Below, piece after piece: positions 45,901 to 53,455 of a stretch of DNA of 64,000 nucleotides. This DNA comes from Candidatus Haliotispira prima. Lineage in GTDB: Bacteria; Spirochaetota; Spirochaetia; SP-2023. Below the pieces are notes generated by a model that did not search any database, had not been told where the DNA came from, and saw only the letters and a program-made list of their open reading frames with translations. Position 1 is the first letter of the stretch. The number at the start of each line of letters is the position of its first letter. Both the position numbers and the translations under genes were made by a program. The stretch covers positions 2,046,001 to 2,110,000 of the forward strand of contig CP123443.1 of assembly GCA_029867005.1 (NCBI GenBank), read 5' to 3'.

Positions 45901-46941
45901 CTAGGCCATTCGTCGCCACATATACACACCTAAGGTAAATGGATTTACCTGATCTCCGTTCCTCCCAAAAATCGAGTTTGTAACCGAAGTTCCCGAACTA
46001 TCTGCATAAGTTGTGATTGCATCTCTGGAAGCGTTGAAACTATAAATCATGCCATTATAACCGCCACCATAACCTGATCGAGACCTGGAACCACTCGCGG
46101 CAAAAACACCGGAAGAACGATGATGATTATGCTCATTGGCAGTTTTAACATGACCCTGAATGTTAGGCAATCCTTCAGGTGTTACAACTCCGGCTGTATA
46201 CCTGTCGCCCGACTGACCCAGAAAATAATTACTCGGCAACCCCACCCAAGTCCCGAACTCCAGCAAGGTCGCATCAGCAGGGTTCTTATTGCTGCTGTAA
46301 TTAATATAAATACTCCCCACCGGGTACAGCTTATTGAAGCTCCGGTAGTCGACGGACTCCCACGGCGCGCTGCTTTGGGCGGGCGCGTTGGTGCCCGATG
46401 CCGTGTGGGTTTGGGTAGCAATGTAGCGGGTGCCGGAGTGCAGCACCGCAGCCCCTTCCGGGTAGTTTGTCCCGGCCTGCCAGATGCCGGCAGCTGCCAG
46501 GGCAATAGCTGCCGCAATGCCGGTTTCCTTGGCTAAGGACTCCCACGGCGCGCCGTTTTGGTCCGGCGCGTTCCGCGCCGTGGCCGTGTGTTCCCCAGTC
46601 GCAATATACCAAGTGCCGCCGTGCAGTACCTGCGACCCCGAGACATACGCGCCGCCCTCCATCCAGTGCGGGCTCACGCTGCTGGCCACCTCGGCCACCG
46701 TCGTATTGTGGCTCAACGCCCCGGAACCCCGGGCGTTGAACAGGCGGCCAAATGTCCGGTTGACCCGGCTCAACCAGCCGCTGTCCAGGTAGCTGGGGGC
46801 TCGGCTACTGTCGTCCGGCCGGCCCTGAAAGTCGCCCGCCGCATCGGTGCCCGGCCAACGCACCTCCGTGCCGCTGGCCACATCCGTGATGCTGACGTTC
46901 TCCGGCAGCCAAAGCGTGTCATTATTTCTTGCCATAGTCAT
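45901..46941 (-). CDS. Tail fibre B
   Basis: 346 residues with the same stem as fibres A and C, one copy of the AAGIWQAGTNYPEGAAVL shaft module, the common collar, and a unique H/S/G/Y-rich tip (EHNHHRSSGVFAASGSRS) ending NPFTLGVYMWRRMA. It is preceded by a gp48 scar. No fibre-associated gene follows it, unlike A and C. Confidence 0.82.
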   Translation of the reverse strand: MTMARNNDTLWLPENVSITDVASGTEVRWPGTDAAGDFQGRPDDSSRAPSYLDSGWLSRVNRTFGRLFNARGSGALSHNTTVAEVASSVSPHWMEGGAYVSGSQVLHGGTWYIATGEHTATARNAPDQNGAPWESLAKETGIAAAIALAAAGIWQAGTNYPEGAAVLHSGTRYIATQTHTASGTNAPAQSSAPWESVDYRSFNKLYPVGSIYINYSSNKNPADATLLEFGTWVGLPSNYFLGQSGDRYTAGVVTPEGLPNIQGHVKTANEHNHHRSSGVFAASGSRSRSGYGGGYNGMIYSFNASRDAITTYADSSGTSVTNSIFGRNGDQVNPFTLGVYMWRRMA

Positions 46942-47085
46942 TTACCTTGCGTAACAAAGCTCTGCCACATACCGCAGAGGCGTGATTTTCTCTACCACCG
47001 CCCACCCGCTCAGGTCTCCCTATCGGCCTGTGCGTGTTCCGGTACGTTCGAACACTATCACACGGGCACGGCAGAGCCAAAGCAA
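46942..47085 (-). repeat. Composite scar of gp47 and gp48 fragments before fibre B
   Basis: The part next to fibre B reads EKITPLRYVAELCYAR, the gp48 C-terminus. The part from about 46997 matches the gp47 gene near 49735-49810 (CACCGCCCACNCGCTCAGGTC). The two pieces are not adjacent in the source genes, so at least two recombination events occurred. Confidence 0.8.
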
Positions 47086-47108
47086 CGGGCGACAACATGC
47101 TGTCCCTA

Positions 47109-47702
47109 TCAGTCCTGCGGAACTTCCGAAACCGGCTTCACCGTCTTTGTTTTTTTCCGGGCCGGCAATTCGCTGCTTTGGGTCTTCTTCAGACTACTCT
47201 TCGGCTCCGCTTTCGACTTGCTCTTCGGTTCCGCTTTCGGCTTGCTCTTCGGTTCCACCTTTGGTTTGCTCTTTGGCTCCGCTTTCGACTTGCTCTTCGG
47301 TTCTGCTTCCGGCTTGCTCTTCGGTTCCGCTTTCGGCTTGCTCTTCGGTTCCGCTTTCGGCTTGCTCTTCGGTTCCGCTTTCGGCTTGCTCTTCGGTTCC
47401 GCTTTCGGCTTGCTCTTCGGTTCCGCTTTTGGCTCCTCTTCCGGTGGCAGTGGGTCGTCCGGTAACGTACCACCCCTCTCGTCCAGGCCTTCCGCCTCCA
47501 GCTCCGCCGCCGTCTTTACCGACCAATCGGCCTTGTAGCAAACAAGCCGGTAGCCCACAGGAATGGCCACACCGGAAGGAGCTTCCCGCACCTCGTCCGG
47601 TGTCCCCCCGCAAACAGCAGCCATCTGCTCATTGCTTAGCGGAGTAGCACCGCCCCAATTCGCTACGACTCTCCCGTCTCTGATTCCAATATAGTATGTC
47701 AT
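47109..47702 (-). CDS. Fibre-associated protein, paralogue 1, with 8-residue repeats
   Basis: The 197-residue protein has the same first 80 residues as the gene at 44247-44855. It then carries about ten copies of an 8-residue K/P/A/E/S unit (PKAEPKSK), giving a long extended charged linker. It follows fibre A. It is probably involved in fibre assembly or attachment, from position only. Confidence 0.65.
   Translation of the reverse strand: MTYYIGIRDGRVVANWGGATPLSNEQMAAVCGGTPDEVREAPSGVAIPVGYRLVCYKADWSVKTAAELEAEGLDERGGTLPDDPLPPEEEPKAEPKSKPKAEPKSKPKAEPKSKPKAEPKSKPKAEPKSKPEAEPKSKSKAEPKSKPKVEPKSKPKAEPKSKSKAEPKSSLKKTQSSELPARKKTKTVKPVSEVPQD
47205..47444 (-). repeat. About ten tandem 24-bp repeats
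   Basis: The 24-base unit containing TTCGGCTTGCTCTTCGGTTC encodes PKAEPKSK. The number is a multiple of three bases, so expansions change linker length and not frame. Confidence 0.88.
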
Positions 47703-47721
47703 TTATCATGATCTCCTTTAT

Positions 47722-47784
47722 GATTCCCCTCCGTTGGAGGGGCCGGGGGTGGTCTTTCCCCTCCTTTGGAGGGGCAGGGGTGGT
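47722..47784. repeat. REP-like palindromic repeat pair
   Basis: Two tandem units, TTCCCCTCCGTTGGAGGGG and CCCCTCCTTTGGAGGGGCAGG, between fibre A and its associated gene, as at 44868-44938. Confidence 0.75.
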
Positions 47785-48638
47785 CAGGCCATTCTCCGCC
47801 ACATGTAGACACCAATAGTTTTGGGCCGGACGTACGATGTTCTCCCATAAATCGGTGAAGAACGAGAGGCACTGAAAGAATACGCACACGCACCGCCCCG
47901 GCTACCACCAGAGGTCGCACGGTCATTGCCTGCACCTGTATTCCAGATAGGGTGGAACACCCCCTTATGGTAAATGTGGTGATTTGTATCCAAGCCAAGT
48001 CGGTCCAGGGGCCAGGCCTCGTAGCCGAACCTCCCCGTAATATTAGGCAAGCCATCCTCTTCCGTCTTCCCGCCGACATACACCCCGCCCGCTTGGGCCG
48101 GAAAGTGGTCGGCAGGCAAGCCTGCCCACGTGCCAAAGCCCAACAGGCCGGCCTCCCCGGGATTGGTCGGGCTGCTGTAGTTGATGTACAGGCTGCCTAT
48201 CGGGTAGAGCTTGTTGAAGTTCCGGTAGTCCACGGATTCCCACGGCGCGCCGCTTTGCCCCGGCGCGTTCTGCGCCGTGGCCGTGTGGTCCCCGGTCGCA
48301 ATGTACCAGGTACCGCCGTGCAGTACCTGCGATCCGGAGACATACGTGCCGCCCTCCATCCAGTACGGGCTGACGCTGCTGGCCACCTCGGCCACCGTTG
48401 TATTGTGGCTCAGTGCCCCGGAGCCCCGGGCGTTGAACAGCCGGCCAAATGTCCGGTTGACCCGGCTCAACCAGCCGCTGTCCAGGTAGCTGGGGGCTTT
48501 GGTGCTGTCGTCCGGGCGGCCCTGAAAGTCGCCAGCGGCATTGGTGCCCGGCCAACTGACCTCCGTGCCGCTGGCTACATCCGTGATGCTGACGTTCTCC
48601 GGCAGCCAAAGCGTGTCGTTATTTCTTGCCATAGTCAT
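47784..48638 (-). CDS. Tail fibre A, original position after gp48
   Basis: 284 residues: the N-terminal stem MTMARNNDTLWLPENVS, the collar WESVDYRNFNKLYPIGSLYI typical of phage collar/fibre proteins, and a unique tip ending RPKTIGVYMWRRMA. It starts directly after the gp48 stop (TAAATG). This junction is the source of the scars before fibres B and C. Confidence 0.85.
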   Translation of the reverse strand: MTMARNNDTLWLPENVSITDVASGTEVSWPGTNAAGDFQGRPDDSTKAPSYLDSGWLSRVNRTFGRLFNARGSGALSHNTTVAEVASSVSPYWMEGGTYVSGSQVLHGGTWYIATGDHTATAQNAPGQSGAPWESVDYRNFNKLYPIGSLYINYSSPTNPGEAGLLGFGTWAGLPADHFPAQAGGVYVGGKTEEDGLPNITGRFGYEAWPLDRLGLDTNHHIYHKGVFHPIWNTGAGNDRATSGGSRGGACAYSFSASRSSPIYGRTSYVRPKTIGVYMWRRMA

Positions 48639-49301
48639 TTACCTCATGTAACAAAGCTCTGCCACATACGGCAGAGGCGTGATTTTCTGTATTCTGGTCA
48701 CTACGTCCGGGGCCTTGGGTACATAGAACACCCAGTCATTCGCCCGAAACAGCGGCTTGTTCAGCGTGTTATGGATAGTGAAACCACTCTTATAGCCCTC
48801 CGGCCTCACCGCAACCGCTTGCGGATCAACCACAAAGCGGCGAATATGACTATCCTTGCGATTATGGAGCGGAGCATTGATATTGACCCCGAGGGTAAAC
48901 GGCCTATGGGCCTGCTCCACCCGAATGAGCCGCATACCTGCGGCAGCGATGCGCCGCCCGAAGGTCGAGAATGTGGCCGGCCCCCCGCTGCGCCAATCCC
49001 GCAGGGCCTCCAGCCTATCCGGAACGGTCTCCGTGCCGGGGTCTATCCCGGCCAGAGTCTCCCACCGCCTGATCGTAGCCTCGGAGAGCCAGGGATACCC
49101 CTCCCTCAACTCCGAAGATATATGATCGTTTTCCGCTTTGACTTTGGCGGACCGCCAGTCCAGCCAGGCGTTCAGGTCTCCGGACTCATCGGCCAGCAGG
49201 GCCTCCCAGAAAGGGCCACGGGGAAGGAGCCCAACCAACGCCTCGCGGTAGTTGGCGGCGGAGTATATCCGCTCAAACTCCGTACTCACAGGGATTCCCA
49301 A
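48639..49301 (-). CDS. Tail protein gp48 family (DUF2313)
   Basis: The 220-residue protein has the family start YSAANYREALVGLLPRGPFW and the mid motif RRWETLAGIDPGTE. It links baseplate and fibres in Mu. Its start overlaps gp47 by 16 bases. Confidence 0.85.
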   Translation of the reverse strand: MGIPVSTEFERIYSAANYREALVGLLPRGPFWEALLADESGDLNAWLDWRSAKVKAENDHISSELREGYPWLSEATIRRWETLAGIDPGTETVPDRLEALRDWRSGGPATFSTFGRRIAAAGMRLIRVEQAHRPFTLGVNINAPLHNRKDSHIRRFVVDPQAVAVRPEGYKSGFTIHNTLNKPLFRANDWVFYVPKAPDVVTRIQKITPLPYVAELCYMR

Positions 49302-50338
49302 GTAATCGTGCCGCCGGTCGGCACATGAAACATATCAATCGTGATCGGCGATGCCGACATGGACACGGTGGCCTGCGTGACGGACGTTCCGTCCAGGATA
49401 GCCGCCCGCAGCTCCGCATTAGTGTAAGTGCCCTTCGGCCGGGCATTGGCCTGCCAGAACAGCCCGATACGCCCGATAATTAGCTGGCGGGTGGCTTGGC
49501 TGTCCTCCACCGGCAAGAGCTTGATGCTCAAGTCTATCGGCTGAGAGACGGCACTGCGGACATCGACAATTTGCAGCGGGGCCACTTTCCCCAGGTGGAT
49601 CTTCACCGCATTGGTGTTGGCCACCGTCCCGATCCGTGTCAAATGAGAGCCGCCGGCTACAATGATTAGCGTAGTACCACTGCTGTCAAAATTGGGGAAC
49701 TCCCATGCCGAGGTCACTTCGGCGGTGCTGTCCACCGCCCACGCGCTCAGGTCGCCCGACCGGCCGGTGCGTGTCCCGGTCCGTTCGTGCGCTATCACGC
49801 GGGCTCGGTAGACATCGTCGCTCTCGGCACTAACCCCGCCGGCGACACCACCGGTGGTCACTGTCGCCTTCGAATTTATGCCGGCAGGCAAGGTACTCTT
49901 CACTTTTAGCTCGCTGCCCGCGCCCAGGTTGCCGGACGCTCCCGGCTCTTCGGCCTGAACGTCCGCAGACGCTTGGCCGTTCCGAATGGTGACGGCATCC
50001 TTCACATAAAACAATTGGCCGTTGGTGGCTCCCAGCAGGCAACCGGCGGGGACAGACAAACCGTTCGTGCCGGTGAAGGTCACCCGGCCTGCGGCCTGCG
50101 TGGGCTCCAACGGCGGGACACGCTCGCGCCAATGCTCCAACAAAGCATCGTACGTAGCCGTATCCGGGAAGATCTGCTCTTCCAGCTTGGCCAGATTCTC
50201 TTGCGTCAGGTAGCGGTCGGCGGCGGCGACACCGGCCAACACCCGCAGGAGGTTATACTTTGGCGTGCCTGCCAAAGGGTTAAAAGCGGATTCAATTCGT
50301 TGTTGTTCTTCCTCCACTAAAGTAGCTAAGCTTGCCAT
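49286..50338 (-). CDS. Baseplate J-like protein (gp47)
   Basis: The 350-residue protein contains the baseplate J pattern: an early RYLTQENLAKLEEQIFPDTA helix region, then AAGRVTFTGTNGLSVPAGCLL, VQAEEPGASGNLGAGSEL and DDVYRARVIAHERTGTRTG (wedge protein). A fragment of this gene is found near 47000-47085. Confidence 0.9.
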   Translation of the reverse strand: MASLATLVEEEQQRIESAFNPLAGTPKYNLLRVLAGVAAADRYLTQENLAKLEEQIFPDTATYDALLEHWRERVPPLEPTQAAGRVTFTGTNGLSVPAGCLLGATNGQLFYVKDAVTIRNGQASADVQAEEPGASGNLGAGSELKVKSTLPAGINSKATVTTGGVAGGVSAESDDVYRARVIAHERTGTRTGRSGDLSAWAVDSTAEVTSAWEFPNFDSSGTTLIIVAGGSHLTRIGTVANTNAVKIHLGKVAPLQIVDVRSAVSQPIDLSIKLLPVEDSQATRQLIIGRIGLFWQANARPKGTYTNAELRAAILDGTSVTQATVSMSASPITIDMFHVPTGGTITWESL

Positions 50339-50631
50339 ACACCCTCCAATAATTCACCGCCGCCATCGGGTTTGGCCACCGTCACCCGCCAGCTGATCTG
50401 ATCGCGGCCACTGCGTTCGGTCTCCACTTCCAACGACAGGACGAGGCCGTCATCCGCCAGCCACTGCGTGGCGGCCACGATCATCGACTTGACAATGCTG
50501 GCCGTTTTGCTTTCGACCTTCTCCACCGTATGCAGTTGGCTGCCAAACTCCGGGTTAGCAAACCAGGAGCCCTTTTCTGTGCCGATACTCATTTCTATCA
50601 AATCTGTAATCTTATAGCTGTTTATATTCAT
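50326..50631 (-). CDS. Baseplate protein gp46 family
   Basis: The 101 residues have the gp46/gp25-like layout: SIGTEKGSWFANPEFGSQL, then a helix and a C-terminal strand pair. It overlaps both neighbours by a few bases and is part of the baseplate wedge. Confidence 0.82.
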   Translation of the reverse strand: MNINSYKITDLIEMSIGTEKGSWFANPEFGSQLHTVEKVESKTASIVKSMIVAATQWLADDGLVLSLEVETERSGRDQISWRVTVAKPDGGGELLEGVWQA

Positions 50632-51197
50632 GCCCCACCGCCCTCTCCGTGCAGGACTTTGTCGCTCTCCACCTCGCCGTAGTCCGGCAGCTCCAAACTG
50701 GCCAGAGCAGCACTAAGGGTAGTCTGCAACACACTGGAACTCCCGTTGCCCGGCTCACTTACCGGAGGTAGCGCACCTAAAACCTGCTGCAAGGTCTGCA
50801 AAAAGGTATTCACCTTATCCAGTTGGGTTTGCAACTCCTGCCATTTGATCAGGCCGCCGTTGTCGGTGCCGCCGACCTCCAGGGTGCCGTCCTGCCGCAA
50901 GACCACGCAATGGCCGGCGGAGTGATACAGGGCCACCTCGCCGTCTTCCAGCTCGGGCTGCCCTTCCCGGTTGTCGAGCGGCAATAAAACAGGGGATCGG
51001 GTATCCCCGCCGACAAAAAGGCACAGGCCCTTGCCGCTCTCCGGTTTGGAAGCCAGACCGTACGGCTTCAATTCGGCCAACTCGTAGCCCCGGCCGTAGA
51101 TCGTCTCCACTTCGACCGCATCGCCATCCTTGCGGCCAACCAATTTGACGTTGGAGACCAGATTGCGCAGGCGGGCCAGAAATTCGCTAGGATTCAA
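50628..51197 (-). CDS. Baseplate spike protein gp45 / gpV family
   Basis: The 189-residue protein contains the OB-fold start RNLVSNVKLVGRKDGD and the motif GEVALYHSAGHCVVLRQDG. It forms the membrane-piercing spike below the tube. The start overlaps gp44 by 11 bases. Confidence 0.85.
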   Translation of the reverse strand: MNPSEFLARLRNLVSNVKLVGRKDGDAVEVETIYGRGYELAELKPYGLASKPESGKGLCLFVGGDTRSPVLLPLDNREGQPELEDGEVALYHSAGHCVVLRQDGTLEVGGTDNGGLIKWQELQTQLDKVNTFLQTLQQVLGALPPVSEPGNGSSSVLQTTLSAALASLELPDYGEVESDKVLHGEGGGA

Positions 51198-52224
51198 GGT
51201 AGTCCTCCCTCGGTTTGAGCGATAAGTTGCAGCTTATCGCCTCCCCCTCGACGGTGAACTCAACTTGGGTGGTGAGGAGATAACGCCGCTGAACGCCGTA
51301 TTCCGGAAGGGTCACCGGAATATAGAAATTCACGCCCCACAGCGTTTCCAAGCCAAATAGCTTGGGGCTTCTTCCCCTTGTCCTACTGTACAAGACAGCC
51401 AGTTCTTCCGTATCCAGGCCCCAGCCCGTCATTCTGATTCGCAATCTCTGATTTCTTCTGCGATTGCGCTGAACATTGGCCCAGCGGCGCAAGTCGGCAA
51501 GACTCATCGAATCATCCGAGATATTGATACTCATAATCCGACTTTCAATTTTGCATGTATTATCTATGGCCTCCGCCTTGCCACTGTTTCCAAACACTTC
51601 GTAGCGGCGGAACTGCTCATTGCCGTTTTCTTCAATGCTAATTTCTTCGATATTGCGGTTTTGAACCAGTTGAAACCCTTCCGATCGGGCGTTGCCCGAC
51701 ACTTTATTCAGGCAGAGCCCGCCATTTTCCGAGCTGTGCAGAATGCAATTCTGGGCCGAGGCTGCGGTCAGAAGTTTCTGCCAGGGACTTTCCGCCTCCC
51801 ACTCGAATCGGGCAATTTTCTCCGTGTTCCCGGCATAGTTGGCCACAGGGATATCGAAACGACCGGCAATCTGCTGCACAATTTGGTATAGAGTTAAATC
51901 CTTCAGTTGTTCGCTGTAGGAGGAATCCAGGATATTCCGGGCCCGGCTCCGGGCCGTCACCCGGTAGCTCTTGCTCCCGGCATTTAACAGGCGGCTGATG
52001 GTATCCACCTCCACGATGGTCACCCGCCGCGATGGTTGATTGCCAACCAGGTATTCGACCTCTATTTTGTCATGCCTGCCAATCTTCCGACGATCCGCTT
52101 CGCTCACATCCAATTCCAGGTAGTGGCATATCTCGTCCAGCGATATCCGAATATACAGCCGGGTAAAATCCGCGTACAGCTCGTCATTCACCTTGATTCG
52201 TACGCTTTGATCAGACCGGGACAT
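51187..52224 (-). CDS. Baseplate hub protein gp44 / gpD family
   Basis: The 345-residue protein has family features such as KIEVEYLVGNQPSRRVTIV and LYQIVQQIAGRFDIPV. It makes the hub connecting tube and spike in contractile tails. Confidence 0.87.
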   Translation of the reverse strand: MSRSDQSVRIKVNDELYADFTRLYIRISLDEICHYLELDVSEADRRKIGRHDKIEVEYLVGNQPSRRVTIVEVDTISRLLNAGSKSYRVTARSRARNILDSSYSEQLKDLTLYQIVQQIAGRFDIPVANYAGNTEKIARFEWEAESPWQKLLTAASAQNCILHSSENGGLCLNKVSGNARSEGFQLVQNRNIEEISIEENGNEQFRRYEVFGNSGKAEAIDNTCKIESRIMSINISDDSMSLADLRRWANVQRNRRRNQRLRIRMTGWGLDTEELAVLYSRTRGRSPKLFGLETLWGVNFYIPVTLPEYGVQRRYLLTTQVEFTVEGEAISCNLSLKPREDYLES

Positions 52225-53455
52225 ACTTTACGTTCCCCCCGATAAAAAAGGCGTTCTGCGCGTTGTTCATGGCCCGAATGCTCGCTTCTTCCGAGCCCAG
52301 TCGGGCGGCCAGTGCCAGGCTGGAGAGGCCGACACCGCCCACCCGCAGTACCTCTGCCCTCGATAACTCAAACCAGCCCAACGCGCGCAATTGCTCGCGC
52401 ACCGCGATGTTCAAAGAACCCAGAGCCGAGTGCAACGCCCCGCCGGGAGCGATCAGGCCCCCTTCTGCCTGCTCCAATTGGCCAAAGAGTGCCCTTGCGT
52501 CCCCGATACTCACCGGACTGATGTTGAGCAGGTTCTCCGCTTGGCCCACAATGCCCAAAACTCGCAGGGTATTGATGGCCATATTCCGCGCATCCTGCTC
52601 CGCAGGGCTGTCCGCCGAGCCGGGCAACAGATATTCCGACCAACTGAGGAAGTATCGGTGCAGTTTCCGCGCTTCGCGCTCCACCTGCTCTATCGTGCCG
52701 GTCACGGCCGCCGTCAGCATGGCAATAACGGACCCGAGGCTGTTGATGATTTGGCCGGGGCTCAGCACCGACTGTTCTATACCTTGGGAAATTTGCGAAA
52801 TGGCCTGATTGATCCCGGCACTGGCCAAATCGGTCTTATTGACCACGCCGCTCGCGGTAGTGACTAATGGTGTCAATGTCTTCGAGGCCGTCCGGAACCC
52901 GGCGGCAGAAACCTTGGCGGTATCGGCACTCACGGCCGCAAATACCGCCCGTCGGGCCGACTGAACGTTGGCCGTGTAATCCCGTATCCGGACGGTCGGC
53001 CTTACATTCAGAACCCGGGTAAATTCGAGGCTCAATTCCACTTGGCCGCCGTCTGTCCCGCTCTCCTTCTGACTGCCCGATTTGAACAGAACGGCCAGAG
53101 GCTCGTAGGTGGACAGCTCCAGCCTCAGGGGGTTGTCGGAGTTGTGCTTCGTGTGCAGCACCTTGCTCAGGCAATCTCGTTGTTTCAGGTAATCCGCACC
53201 GACAATCCAGCCGGAGACGGAAAAACGGTTGACCTCCGTGCCCAGAGGCTGCTGCCAGTAGCCGCCCAATACCGGGTAGCTGTGCGTGTCAATCCGCTGG
53301 CCGAAGCTGTTGGAGACCTCTCCCAGATGAAAGAAGGCCACCGCGCCCCCGGGCGCGGTAAGCTTGACGGTACCCCGGCCCTCTTTGCCGGCGGCGGCCT
53401 TCGCCGCCTGCCAGTCCCTTTCAGCCGCCTTAGGAAACTCCCGTACCGCACTCAT
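52211..53455 (-). CDS. gpN-like DNA circularisation / tail protein
   Basis: The 414-residue protein has the N-terminal domain typical of Mu gpN and its relatives (GQRIDTHSYPVLGGYWQQPLG, split; VSGWIVGADYLKQRDCLSKVL). The family name refers to circularisation, but in Mu the protein belongs to the tail/baseplate. It overlaps the tape measure gene by 4 bases. Confidence 0.85.
   Translation of the reverse strand: MSAVREFPKAAERDWQAAKAAAGKEGRGTVKLTAPGGAVAFFHLGEVSNSFGQRIDTHSYPVLGGYWQQPLGTEVNRFSVSGWIVGADYLKQRDCLSKVLHTKHNSDNPLRLELSTYEPLAVLFKSGSQKESGTDGGQVELSLEFTRVLNVRPTVRIRDYTANVQSARRAVFAAVSADTAKVSAAGFRTASKTLTPLVTTASGVVNKTDLASAGINQAISQISQGIEQSVLSPGQIINSLGSVIAMLTAAVTGTIEQVEREARKLHRYFLSWSEYLLPGSADSPAEQDARNMAINTLRVLGIVGQAENLLNISPVSIGDARALFGQLEQAEGGLIAPGGALHSALGSLNIAVREQLRALGWFELSRAEVLRVGGVGLSSLALAARLGSEEASIRAMNNAQNAFFIGGNVKYVPV

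Noticed and set aside
46982-47647. Three overlapping + strand frames over the 24-bp repeats
   Set aside because: Any frame across a 24-bp repeat without stops stays open; only the minus frame has the conserved N-terminus shared with the paralogue.
42915-48638. Diversity-generating retroelement acting on the fibre tips
   Set aside because: No reverse transcriptase, template repeat or variable-repeat signature was found; the tips differ completely instead of at adenine-derived sites.
42915-48638. Invertible fibre segment of the Mu gin type
   Set aside because: No invertase gene and all fibre genes have the same orientation.
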